This document shows positions 1-7,357 of a stretch of 64,000 nucleotides of DNA, piece after piece. Source of the DNA: Desmonostoc muscorum FACHB-395 (GTDB taxonomy: Bacteria > Cyanobacteriota > Cyanobacteriia > Cyanobacteriales > Nostocaceae); NCBI RefSeq assembly GCF_014698035.1, contig NZ_JACJSF010000014.1, positions 87,613-151,612 of the forward strand, given 5' to 3'. Under the pieces are notes generated by a model. The model worked only from the letters and a program-made list of their open reading frames with translations. It had not been told where the DNA came from and ran no database searches. Position numbers and translations under genes: made by a program. Each line of letters begins with the position of its first letter. The first letter of the stretch is position 1.

Positions 1-731
1 TTTATATCTATGATCGTAAGATATTTTTTTCGTAAGTGTAAAGCAGAATTATCATAAAAATTTGGTTTTATCATTTCAAAAAATATCCTAACTGATGCAG
101 GAAGATTCATTTTATGAATTTCTTCTATTTTTTTCCAAGAAATATAATTATTACCAACTTTTTTGTAGCCTTCAGCATTTATTTGTCCTGTATTAGATAT
201 GTATATGTTTGGAAATTCATAATTTTTATTTTCTTTATTATCCTGAAAAATTTTTACTCTCCCATAAGCTTCTAAAAAAGTTCTATTATTTTCATGCAGA
301 AACTTAAATTCTTCAGCAAAAAGCACTGCAATTGAAGAGTCTAGAGTCTTACGAGCCGATTCACAGAAAGTGGTAATTTGTTTTTTGTGTCTGCATTCTG
401 CCATATCTTTGCTATCCTTTTGTAAATTTTCTAACAATGCCGGATATCGAACACTGTCGATAAATGAGTAGTCAATAAAATATTCATTTGGGATATTTAT
501 CTGTCTTTTAGGTTTTTGTAAAATCTCTTGACTAGTACTAATTAAATAATTTTCAACAACTTTATTACTTAATACTTGTATTTCTGATAAATTAGCAATT
601 TGGTCAGATATTTGTTTAATGTTAATAGAAAAATTTTCATTGATTGTTCTAAACTGTTGACTGATTTCAGTGGATAATACATTTATACTGCTTTTTAATT
701 CTTGAATTTCTTGTTTAAAGTCTTGTTCCAT
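1..731 (-). CDS. Putative retron effector/accessory protein (partial, C-terminus beyond window)
   Basis: An open frame reads from ATG at 731 to the window edge: 243 codons, no stop. It starts 22 bp after the stop of the reverse transcriptase gene, so the two are probably co-transcribed and this gene holds the effector position of a retron. The first ~60 residues (MEQDFKQEIQELKSS onward) show heptad spacing of I, L and V and look like a coiled coil. The rest is a charged, Lys/Asn/Glu-rich globular region with no motif I recognise: no Walker A, no HNH, no TIR signature and no clear membrane span. Base composition is strongly AT-rich, unlike most of the window but like the neighbouring RT, consistent with transfer as a unit. 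Being a gene is well supported by the long frame and spacing; the effector role is inferred from position only. Confidence 0.72.
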   Translation of the reverse strand, partial: MEQDFKQEIQELKSSINVLSTEISQQFRTINENFSINIKQISDQIANLSEIQVLSNKVVENYLISTSQEILQKPKRQINIPNEYFIDYSFIDSVRYPALLENLQKDSKDMAECRHKKQITTFCESARKTLDSSIAVLFAEEFKFLHENNRTFLEAYGRVKIFQDNKENKNYEFPNIYISNTGQINAEGYKKVGNNYISWKKIEEIHKMNLPASVRIFFEMIKPNFYDNSALHLRKKYLTIIDI

Positions 732-753
732 ATCATATTTAAAATTTTAATTG

Positions 754-1821
754 TTAGTTAGTTATAGTATTTAGTAATTTGTTATAAAGCTTTAAATATT
801 TTTCATATACTGGATCATCTTTGCCTTTAACCATAGCAAGAAACTCTATCTTGCCTCGAAGTACTTGCTGAAAAATTGCTTGGTCTTTTGTAGGTAATCT
901 ACTTTGAGTTTGATATTTTGTTAAATACTCTTGTTCAGCAGCTTCTAGTCCGAATTTAGACCAAGCATGTAGCATAGCGCGAATATGACGCACATAGTTG
1001 CGGTCAACGTTAGGAAACTGATTTGTCGTTAATCCAGTTACTGCTTGATGATTACCTCTGCTTTGCAGTCTGATTTTCTTCTCATTTACCTCAAATCCAT
1101 TATCATTAATAATTGATAGTAATCTATTACCAATAAAAATTTTATCTGCATCTTCTTCAGCTACTATATATGCTAATTCTTCAGGGAACTTAGGTAAAGT
1201 TGTTGAGAAAGTAATATCATCTGCATACCTTGTATAAGTCGCTTTATACTCTTTAGCTAAACGTTGCAATTGACTATCCATCTTGGCACAAATCATATTA
1301 GTCACGATGGGTGAACTTGGCGCACCTTGAGGTAACTGATTGTTATGACAACAAATCTGTGCTAAAACTGTCGCTACATCTGGATGTAAACCATAGGGTG
1401 TAGCCATAAACATACCCCGAACTCGACCAAAATTAATCGACGGAAAAAAATCAGTTAAATCAAGATTTAGAACATAGCGTTTTTTAGTATGAGCTTGAGC
1501 ATTAGTTACAATATTTTTTCCCATCACAAAACCATGCACTGAGGGTTTTATCTCATACACTGTTTGTAATACTTGATTAAGTTTTGCCTGAATAATTTTA
1601 AGTGCAGTTATGGGAGTTGATATCTGACGAACACCAGACTTTTTAGGAATTTCAAAAGTTTTATAACGTTTGTCAGGTTTAACAAGATATATATGATAAA
1701 CAAGGCGAGGATAGGAAACCTCTAAAAGGTCAGCTATATCCATTGGTTGTTTGAGAGAGTAAAATTTCTCTCGTAAAGATTCGGGGCTATTTGTGAGAAG
1801 TAACTGAGAGTTTTTTTTCAC
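754..1821 (-). CDS. Retron-type reverse transcriptase
   Basis: This 355-residue RNA-directed DNA polymerase would copy part of its cognate RNA into multicopy single-stranded DNA. RT motifs run in order: motif A LDLTDFF (119-125), QGAPSSP (165-171), the catalytic YADD (199-202, within RYADDITFS) and a downstream VTG (261-263). The NAQAH at 107-111 is the NAxxH motif typical of retron RTs, and VTG is their thumb-region signature. About 320-360 residues is the normal size. There is no maturase or HNH domain, so it is not a group II intron protein. No template/variable repeat pair is visible, so it is not a DGR RT. A structured RNA locus lies 115 bp upstream and an unknown gene 22 bp downstream, giving the classic RNA-RT-effector order. 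Confidence 0.92.
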   Translation of the reverse strand: MKKNSQLLLTNSPESLREKFYSLKQPMDIADLLEVSYPRLVYHIYLVKPDKRYKTFEIPKKSGVRQISTPITALKIIQAKLNQVLQTVYEIKPSVHGFVMGKNIVTNAQAHTKKRYVLNLDLTDFFPSINFGRVRGMFMATPYGLHPDVATVLAQICCHNNQLPQGAPSSPIVTNMICAKMDSQLQRLAKEYKATYTRYADDITFSTTLPKFPEELAYIVAEEDADKIFIGNRLLSIINDNGFEVNEKKIRLQSRGNHQAVTGLTTNQFPNVDRNYVRHIRAMLHAWSKFGLEAAEQEYLTKYQTQSRLPTKDQAIFQQVLRGKIEFLAMVKGKDDPVYEKYLKLYNKLLNTITN

Positions 1822-1935
1822 TTTGTCCCCTAAGTTATCCTTAATCAGCTATCCTTTGAGCGATGTTACATCCATATTTAGATTTAGCATTGACACAGAT
1901 ATCATGCTAATTTCTACGATTACAAATAAAAAAAT

Positions 1936-2074
1936 ATCACTTGCGGGTGTATTCTCGCCTATTCGGATAAGGATCAAGAGGCAATTTAAAAGATTAAAAA
2001 CCTCGTAAAGCTGACCGTCAAATACACCGTCGCAGGATCAACAACGGAAATCAATACCTATTCCCGCAAGTGAT
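1936..2074 (-). ncRNA. Retron msr-msd non-coding RNA (putative)
   Basis: Upstream of the RT, positions 1936-1947 and 2063-2074 form a perfect 12-bp inverted repeat (ATCACTTGCGGG / CCCGCAAGTGAT). This matches the a1/a2 stem that delimits a retron RNA. Reading the minus strand inwards from 2074, an msr-like hairpin CCGTTG-(9 nt)-CGACGG follows. Next is a second long-range perfect stem GGTGTATT/AATACACC (2021-2028 with 1946-1953) that would close the msd, with an inner GAGG/CCTC hairpin around an AT-rich loop. The length of about 139 nt and the place just before the RT are normal for retrons. A weak TATAAC -10-like sequence lies near 2128-2133. Boundaries are set by the inverted repeat; the branching G cannot be fixed by eye. 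Confidence 0.8.
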
Positions 2075-2341
2075 TGAAGTGGTTTGTCTAAGGAATCATT
2101 GCTAATGATTCAGACTTACCTTTTGGTTATATTACAGGCAAATGAACTCAAAGTATTGCGTGAAAATGACTAAATTAGTGGTAGGTTGGGCTGAGTAATA
2201 AAGAAACCTAACAAATCCAATTGGTAGCGTTGGGTTTAGTGTTTCAGACCAACTTATATAAATTTTTGTTTTTATCGTAATTGTGGAATCTAGCTGTTTT
2301 CAGTGTAAATCCTGGAAATACAAAAAACTTAACCTTTAATC

Positions 2342-2680
2342 ATGAGTGGAATTAATCGTAAAATTAGCCTTGACGCTAGACAAGTTGCCAAGCATATAGC
2401 AGGTACGCCTCAAAGTCAAAGACTTCTCAAACGAGGACTTGCCGCTCATGTATTTAACGATGAACCTACAATGAATAGAGTTACTCAAGCCATAATAGAA
2501 AATGGGCAGTTCACTGGAATGATTCGAGGATATGACCGTTATGGGATGTTTTTTGATGAACCAATAGGTTATAGAATCAGTCCAGATGGTAGCCGTATTC
2601 TACTTTACTATGGGGAGATAAAAATCAATGCAGACGACCAATACCACGTCATCCCCCGCACAAGACCAAGTGAAGAATAA
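2342..2680 (+). CDS. Small protein resembling a polymorphic-toxin C-terminal domain
   Basis: This 112-residue soluble protein has no signal peptide or membrane span. Its C-terminal half reads like the compact end domain of bacterial polymorphic toxins: RYGMFFDEPIGYRISPDG, then LLYYGEIKI, then a Tyr-His-Val-Ile-Pro tail. These are strand-rich and carry conserved-looking R, Y, D and H residues. The N-terminal half is helical (DARQVAKHIAGTPQSQRLLK). The stop of this gene lies 53 bp inside the next gene, suggesting translational coupling. The start is the ATG at 2342; no strong ribosome-binding site precedes it. Function is not established. A toxin-like reading is inference from domain appearance and from the small acidic partner downstream. 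Confidence 0.6.
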   Translation: MSGINRKISLDARQVAKHIAGTPQSQRLLKRGLAAHVFNDEPTMNRVTQAIIENGQFTGMIRGYDRYGMFFDEPIGYRISPDGSRILLYYGEIKINADDQYHVIPRTRPSEE

Positions 2681-2897
2681 CTGGGAATTTACAGAAGTAT
2701 GGATAGATCCAATGTTATCCCCTCCATATATTCTTTTATTGCTTTGCGATAGTGAAGATAACTGTCAAGTTTATGATCCGGCGCAGGGTTATAAGGTTGT
2801 ATTTTCTAGTAATGACTATAATGCAGCCAAGTTATGGTTACTAGAAGATGAATATGAACCAATTGAAGGTAGGCTTTTAGCTGCGGAATTAGCCTAA
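2628..2897 (+). CDS. Small acidic protein, possible immunity partner of the preceding gene
   Basis: This 89-residue acidic protein has a central WIDPMLSPPYILLLLCDSED segment and a C-terminal helix ending in RLLAAELA. The ATG at 2628 is preceded by GGGGAG about 11 bp upstream and lies inside the 3' end of the previous gene, a 53-bp overlap in another frame. That arrangement is common for a toxin followed by its neutralising protein. An alternative start is the Met at codon 28, but it has no good ribosome-binding site. I do not recognise the family. The immunity role is inferred from size, acidity and overlap only. Confidence 0.55.
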   Translation: MQTTNTTSSPAQDQVKNNWEFTEVWIDPMLSPPYILLLLCDSEDNCQVYDPAQGYKVVFSSNDYNAAKLWLLEDEYEPIEGRLLAAELA

Positions 2898-2929
2898 GTA
2901 ATAATCAAAAACCAGTCCACACCAGCACT

Positions 2930-3000
2930 AAGAACGTAGGCGTAGCCCTTCTCTACGAGAGCTGCGCTCAGGAACCATCCGTCGTAGACATCGCACCACA
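2930..3000 (+). repeat. GC-rich palindromic dispersed repeat (Nostoc type)
   Basis: The sequence around GTAGGCGTAGCCC...CTCTACGAGAG...CGTCGTAGACATCGC is a degenerate palindromic element. Relatives occur at about 12403-12425, 13090-13130, inside hmpE near 20383-20410 and 22820-22845, at 41699-41730, at 50086-50190 and at 60218-60262. They are small dispersed repeats typical of filamentous cyanobacteria and carry no gene. Confidence 0.6.
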
Positions 3001-3075
3001 TAAAGGCTCTTTTAAAAAAGTAACCAAACTCACATTGCAGAATCTGGGGTACAATACCGCCTTACAGCCGTTGAG

Positions 3076-4626
3076 ATGATTATCCCGATTTTAGATATGC
3101 GTCTATTCCGAGAAAAAGAATGGTTATTTAGCTTACTAATAATATCTCTAGTTCTCTGGCTGATATTTTTGGGCAACTCCCCTTTACGAGATTGGGATGA
3201 AGGTACTTACGCTCTAGTTGCCAGAGAAATTTATCGGACTGGTAACTGGCTTTATCCCACCCTTCAGGGAGAACCATTTTTATTAAAACCGCCTTTGATG
3301 CAATGGTTAATTGCTTTGTGCTACCAACTAGGAGGAGTGCAAGAGTTAACCACACGCTTACCTGGTGCGATTTTAACTGCCTTGGGTGTGCCTTTGCTTT
3401 ATTTAGTGGGGCGTTTGGCTTTTAAACAAAATTTACCTGCTCTATTTGCTGCTTTAGTTTACTTGACAATGTTGCCTGTGGTGCGTCATGGACGACTGGC
3501 AATGTTAGATGGGATGACTATTTCTTTTTTCTTATTGTTGTTATTTTGTCTTTTAAAGGCACGTCAGAACCGAAAATATGCTCTAGGCGTGGGATTTTGT
3601 CTAGGGTTAATTATTCTGACTAAGGGAACGATAGTTTTATTATTGGGGGCGATCGCCTGTTTATTCTTGCTTGCAGATCGCCAATTAGCTTTGTTGAAAA
3701 GTCCCTATCTCTGGGTGGGAATTTTATTAGGAAATGCTCCTGCGATCGCTTGGTATATTGCTCAATGGCAACATTATGGTAATACATTCTTAGAAGTGCA
3801 TTTTCAAGCACAAGCTTTTGACCGCCTTACACAAACTGTTGAAGGTAATAGCGGGCCTGTTTGGTACTATTTATTAGAATTACTCAAATATGGTTTTCCC
3901 TGGCTGTTATTTTTACCTGGAGGGCTTTATCTAGCTTGGAAAAAACGTTATGAAACTTGGGGTTCTCTAGTTCTTTTGTCCATAATTATTTACTTAGGAA
4001 CTATTTCTTTTATGAGAACTAAGCTTCCGTGGTATGTCATGCCTGTATATCCATTTTTAGCCTTGGCAATTGGTGCTAATTTGAGCGAAGTTTGGCAGAA
4101 TCGTCATTTTCAAGTGCGAAGCTGGACAATATTTCTGGCTATTATTTCTATTGCTGGTTTAGGAGGTTGTGTTTACTTTTTTATTAAGAAACAGCCTATT
4201 TTGATAGTCATGAGCATTGTTTTAGTAATAAGTATGGGCATTGCAGCATGGCTAGTTAAACAGCACGATCGCAACTTTATTCCTGTATTATTTACAGGGA
4301 TGTATTTAGTGTTAACCCTGTTGGTGAGTTCGCAATCATGGATTTGGGAATTGAATGAAGCTTTTCCAGTTAAACCAGTAGCGGAATTAATTCGGGCAAA
4401 TGTTTCACCAGGAACACAAATTTACACCTCTTTTGCTTATGTTCGTCCTAGTTTAGATTTTTATAGCGATTGCAAGGTAACTGCTACAACGTTGCCACTT
4501 CTACAAAAAATGTTATCAAATAAATCTTATTTGCTGTTAGATAATGGGGCTTTACAGCAAATAAATTTAACTGGTAGTAAAATTCTAGGAGCAACTAACG
4601 AATTCACACTAATTATTAAAAATTAA
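3076..4626 (+). CDS. Glycosyltransferase family 39 (ArnT/PMT-like) membrane protein
   Basis: This 516-residue polytopic protein has about a dozen hydrophobic segments. The first periplasmic loop carries RDWDEGTYALVAREIYRTG and then GEPFLLKPPLMQW, the signature of GT-C enzymes of the PMT/ArnT group, where the Asp-Glu pair is the catalytic/metal site. Such enzymes take a polyprenyl-phosphate sugar and transfer it to a lipid or protein on the outer face of the plasma membrane. The C-terminal ~100 residues form a soluble domain (TQIYTSFAYVRPSLDFYSD). The start is ATG at 3076; an internal ATG at 3097 is also possible. It converges on another membrane glycosyltransferase across a terminator. The acceptor is unknown. 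Confidence 0.85.
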   Translation: MIIPILDMRLFREKEWLFSLLIISLVLWLIFLGNSPLRDWDEGTYALVAREIYRTGNWLYPTLQGEPFLLKPPLMQWLIALCYQLGGVQELTTRLPGAILTALGVPLLYLVGRLAFKQNLPALFAALVYLTMLPVVRHGRLAMLDGMTISFFLLLLFCLLKARQNRKYALGVGFCLGLIILTKGTIVLLLGAIACLFLLADRQLALLKSPYLWVGILLGNAPAIAWYIAQWQHYGNTFLEVHFQAQAFDRLTQTVEGNSGPVWYYLLELLKYGFPWLLFLPGGLYLAWKKRYETWGSLVLLSIIIYLGTISFMRTKLPWYVMPVYPFLALAIGANLSEVWQNRHFQVRSWTIFLAIISIAGLGGCVYFFIKKQPILIVMSIVLVISMGIAAWLVKQHDRNFIPVLFTGMYLVLTLLVSSQSWIWELNEAFPVKPVAELIRANVSPGTQIYTSFAYVRPSLDFYSDCKVTATTLPLLQKMLSNKSYLLLDNGALQQINLTGSKILGATNEFTLIIKN

Positions 4627-4642
4627 TTATACCAAAAGCTAC

Positions 4643-4680
4643 AGATACCCGACTTTTCAAAGAAGTCAGGTATCTTATTT
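4643..4680. terminator. Bidirectional hairpin terminator
   Basis: AGATACCCGACTT / AAGTCAGGTATCT form a 13-bp stem with one mismatch around a 7-nt loop, followed by TTATTT. It lies between the convergent genes ending at 4626 and 4715, so it can serve both. Confidence 0.7.
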
Positions 4681-4714
4681 ATCGATAAAACACTAATAGA
4701 TAATATTAATCAAC

Positions 4715-5980
4715 CTAAGCTACCCAAAGATCGCGGGCAAATCGAATAGAAAATGTCAACATTAGTATTCCAAAAAAGTACATGATTGGGTATCCCCAAC
4801 GAGGATAACGGGCAAGTAATAACCCGAATGCCATTGACAGCGATACAATACCGTAAGCGTAGCGTTCAGCCGAGGCTGTAATTCCAGTGTTTAAAATTAA
4901 AGCCAAGGAAGAGAACCCATAGACAACAGTAACAAGGGGAATTTTAGCACGTGATAACCATAGTAAATATATCCCACCAAAAACTAGTGGGATTTTTAGT
5001 AATTCATCTCCTGCCAATAACCACAACAATAGCCATAAAAAACATACTCCATTGCGGAATTTAACCATTCCCAGATGTAAACGAAAGCGCCATAAGAAAC
5101 AGGCGCTACCAATAATTATTAATAATAATAACGGATGTAAAGGGTCTTTAATATAGCCAGCTTTAAAATTAGTGAAACCTATCGTAATTTGCATCAGCAT
5201 CTGCCACCAACCCTGCCAAGCAAATCCTGCTGCATCACCACGCCACGCTTTTTGTGCATGGATGAAAGCCAAAGCATCGCCAAATTTAATTTGACAATAA
5301 AGACTGTACAGGGATATACCCAAACCAACACTTAAACTGGCAATATAGGCTTTTATACCTCTACGTTCTTTCCAAGAAACAAATAGAAAAGCCGGGATGA
5401 GAGCAACTCCAGGTAATCGTGTGGCTGTAGATAATGCTCCCCAAAATCCTGCCCAAATATATTGCTTTTTATCAAATGCTCGTAATGCAGATGTGGTACA
5501 TAACAAAAATAGACCTTCAGTGTAAATTACGGTTCCATAAAGAGAATAGGGACACCATACTAAAGTAGCTGTTACCCATCGTGCTGTGCTTGTGCCGTAA
5601 TGCTCATGTACCCAACGATAAAGTATTATTAAGGTAGCTAAAAAAGCCGAATTATTAACTAATATAGCTGCTACTTTAGGAGAAAAGCCAATAAACATAA
5701 CTATACGACTTAATAAAGGAAATAAAGGAAAAAATGCAACCGTGTGTATTTCCTTTACGTCACTAGAGAAATCATAACCATAAGTCATAATTTTCTCATA
5801 CCAAACACTATCCCAAGCATAGAAAACATCCCAACCAAACGTAGCAGCAACGCTATTAGATGGGGCTGGAAATAATGGAGCAATTAGTAACATTGCGATA
5901 GCTATTAGAAGCCTACTAGATAGCCACATTACTATGATAAAAAATAAGCCATCCGGCAAAATTTTTTTCTCTATATTCAT
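4715..5980 (-). CDS. PIG-V/GT76-like mannosyltransferase family protein
   Basis: This 421-residue polytopic membrane protein resembles the family of eukaryotic GPI mannosyltransferase 2. The key segment is FGWDVFYAWDSVWYEKI (WDxxWY-type loop with Asp residues), then AFFPLFPLLSR, then VIYTEGLFLL and a STATRLPG segment, all typical of this GT-C group. The likely donor is a polyprenyl-phosphate sugar with transfer outside the plasma membrane; the acceptor is unknown. It is a close paralogue of the gene at 9334-10641: the same motifs are in the same order with very similar length. It lies 37 bp after the glycosyltransferase that ends at 6018, so the two are probably one operon. Confidence 0.8.
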   Translation of the reverse strand: MNIEKKILPDGLFFIIVMWLSSRLLIAIAMLLIAPLFPAPSNSVAATFGWDVFYAWDSVWYEKIMTYGYDFSSDVKEIHTVAFFPLFPLLSRIVMFIGFSPKVAAILVNNSAFLATLIILYRWVHEHYGTSTARWVTATLVWCPYSLYGTVIYTEGLFLLCTTSALRAFDKKQYIWAGFWGALSTATRLPGVALIPAFLFVSWKERRGIKAYIASLSVGLGISLYSLYCQIKFGDALAFIHAQKAWRGDAAGFAWQGWWQMLMQITIGFTNFKAGYIKDPLHPLLLLIIIGSACFLWRFRLHLGMVKFRNGVCFLWLLLWLLAGDELLKIPLVFGGIYLLWLSRAKIPLVTVVYGFSSLALILNTGITASAERYAYGIVSLSMAFGLLLARYPRWGYPIMYFFGILMLTFSIRFARDLWVA

Positions 5981-6017
5981 TTCTTTTAAATAGATACATT
6001 AACTTTTGATTGATGCG

Positions 6018-7172
6018 TTAGAAAAATTCAGCTTTGAATTTTGGATAAATCATGTCACAGTTTCGTACAACAAACCAGAGTGTAAAACCTAAAGGTATAG
6101 AAAACAACTGGATATATATAGGAGTTCCCAAATAGCCAAAAAATGAGGACATTTGCACTACGATAGCTACCCAACGATATTGAGGAAAGTAAAAGGCAAA
6201 GATCAGAGAAAATATATCGGTAGGATAGAAATATCTGTCGTGCATCTTGGGTAAGATATATGGCATAAAGAAAACTGATATTGTCGCTAAGTGTATCAGC
6301 CTGTCTTGAGTAATTTCTAGTCTACTTTTATAAACAATGTATGCAAATAAAAATATTGCAGATATAGTTAAGGCTAAACCTATAGGAACAACAATATTAT
6401 AAAAATTACTGGGAATCCATTGATAAATATTAGGTGCATTTTTAGTGAGTTCTTTATATTTATTAGCTTGGTTAAAGTATATTAGCAGCAATTCTGACAT
6501 TGGTCTGCCTACAAACCAAGCTGGCAATATTAAAACTACATATACTAATGGAATCAATGGTAAATAATACCAATAAATTCTTTTTTTAAGTAACATTATT
6601 AATAATAAAGGTGCTAAAAACATAGCTTGGAACTTAAAAGAAAGTGCTATGCCAAAGCTAATTAATGCTAAAACTTGTTTTTGAAGAGATAAAAAATAAA
6701 TACAGGCAATCAATCCTGTTGTATAGATAACATCACATTGTCCCCAGATGGCACTATTACAAATAACACTTGGACTCAATATAACTGCCAAAAAAGCAAA
6801 GATTGGTATTTTCCCTTCTGGGTATTTTAGTTTGACAATTTTGTAAGTAAAAAAGGCACAAAGAAAATCAACAGTTATAGCAAAAAGCTTGATTGCGAAG
6901 ATTTTAGGCAATCCAGACAGCAGGGTGGCAGAGATTAAAATCCAGTAGAGGTAAGGGGGTGTGTAATCGGCAAAACTATATTTTAGAGCGCTGAAGCCGC
7001 CATGAGATGCAATGAAATCATACCAAGGCTCTAAAAAATATTTATAATCAAGCGATTTACTCGGAACAAAAACTAATCGAATTACCACTGCTAAGATAAT
7101 GCCAATAGTAAAGTATCTATTAACCTGGGATGGGAAAGAGTTTAACAGCCTATTGAACTGATGTTTCACCAA
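6018..7172 (-). CDS. Gpi18-like (GT-C) membrane glycosyltransferase
   Basis: This 384-residue protein has about ten membrane spans. Diagnostic pieces are DYKYFLEPWYDFI with FADYTPPYLYW in the first loop, CNSAIWGQCDVIYTTGL, FKFQAMFLAPLLL, and near the C-terminus PKMHDRYFYPTDI, corresponding to the hERYfyp motif of this group. COG5542-type proteins transfer sugars from lipid carriers at the outer face of the membrane. It is the first gene of a probable two-gene operon with the PIG-V-like gene. The start is the ATG at 7172 (VKHQFNRL follows). Confidence 0.75.
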   Translation of the reverse strand: MVKHQFNRLLNSFPSQVNRYFTIGIILAVVIRLVFVPSKSLDYKYFLEPWYDFIASHGGFSALKYSFADYTPPYLYWILISATLLSGLPKIFAIKLFAITVDFLCAFFTYKIVKLKYPEGKIPIFAFLAVILSPSVICNSAIWGQCDVIYTTGLIACIYFLSLQKQVLALISFGIALSFKFQAMFLAPLLLIMLLKKRIYWYYLPLIPLVYVVLILPAWFVGRPMSELLLIYFNQANKYKELTKNAPNIYQWIPSNFYNIVVPIGLALTISAIFLFAYIVYKSRLEITQDRLIHLATISVFFMPYILPKMHDRYFYPTDIFSLIFAFYFPQYRWVAIVVQMSSFFGYLGTPIYIQLFSIPLGFTLWFVVRNCDMIYPKFKAEFF

Positions 7173-7357
7173 TTTTAATAATGTATTGCCGGAAGTTTTC
7201 GTTATAAATTGTATCAGTCAAGTTGGCGGTGTCGAAATATTAAATCAAGAGGAAGCGATTAGAAATCGTGGCTACACAAAATTTTCCCATCTCGTGGGGT
7301 TAAAACTATTGATTTTTCATACTTTTTGTGTATTAGGGAATTATGTTCAGCCCCATA

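Noticed and set aside
754..1821. Group II intron or diversity-generating retroelement reading of the RT
   Set aside because: No maturase/HNH domain or intron RNA domain V nearby, no template/variable repeat or accessory protein, and NAxxH plus VTG motifs point to a retron.
1823..2008. Plus-strand 61-codon frame
   Set aside because: It lies across the retron RNA locus on the opposite strand, has no ribosome-binding site and random-looking composition.
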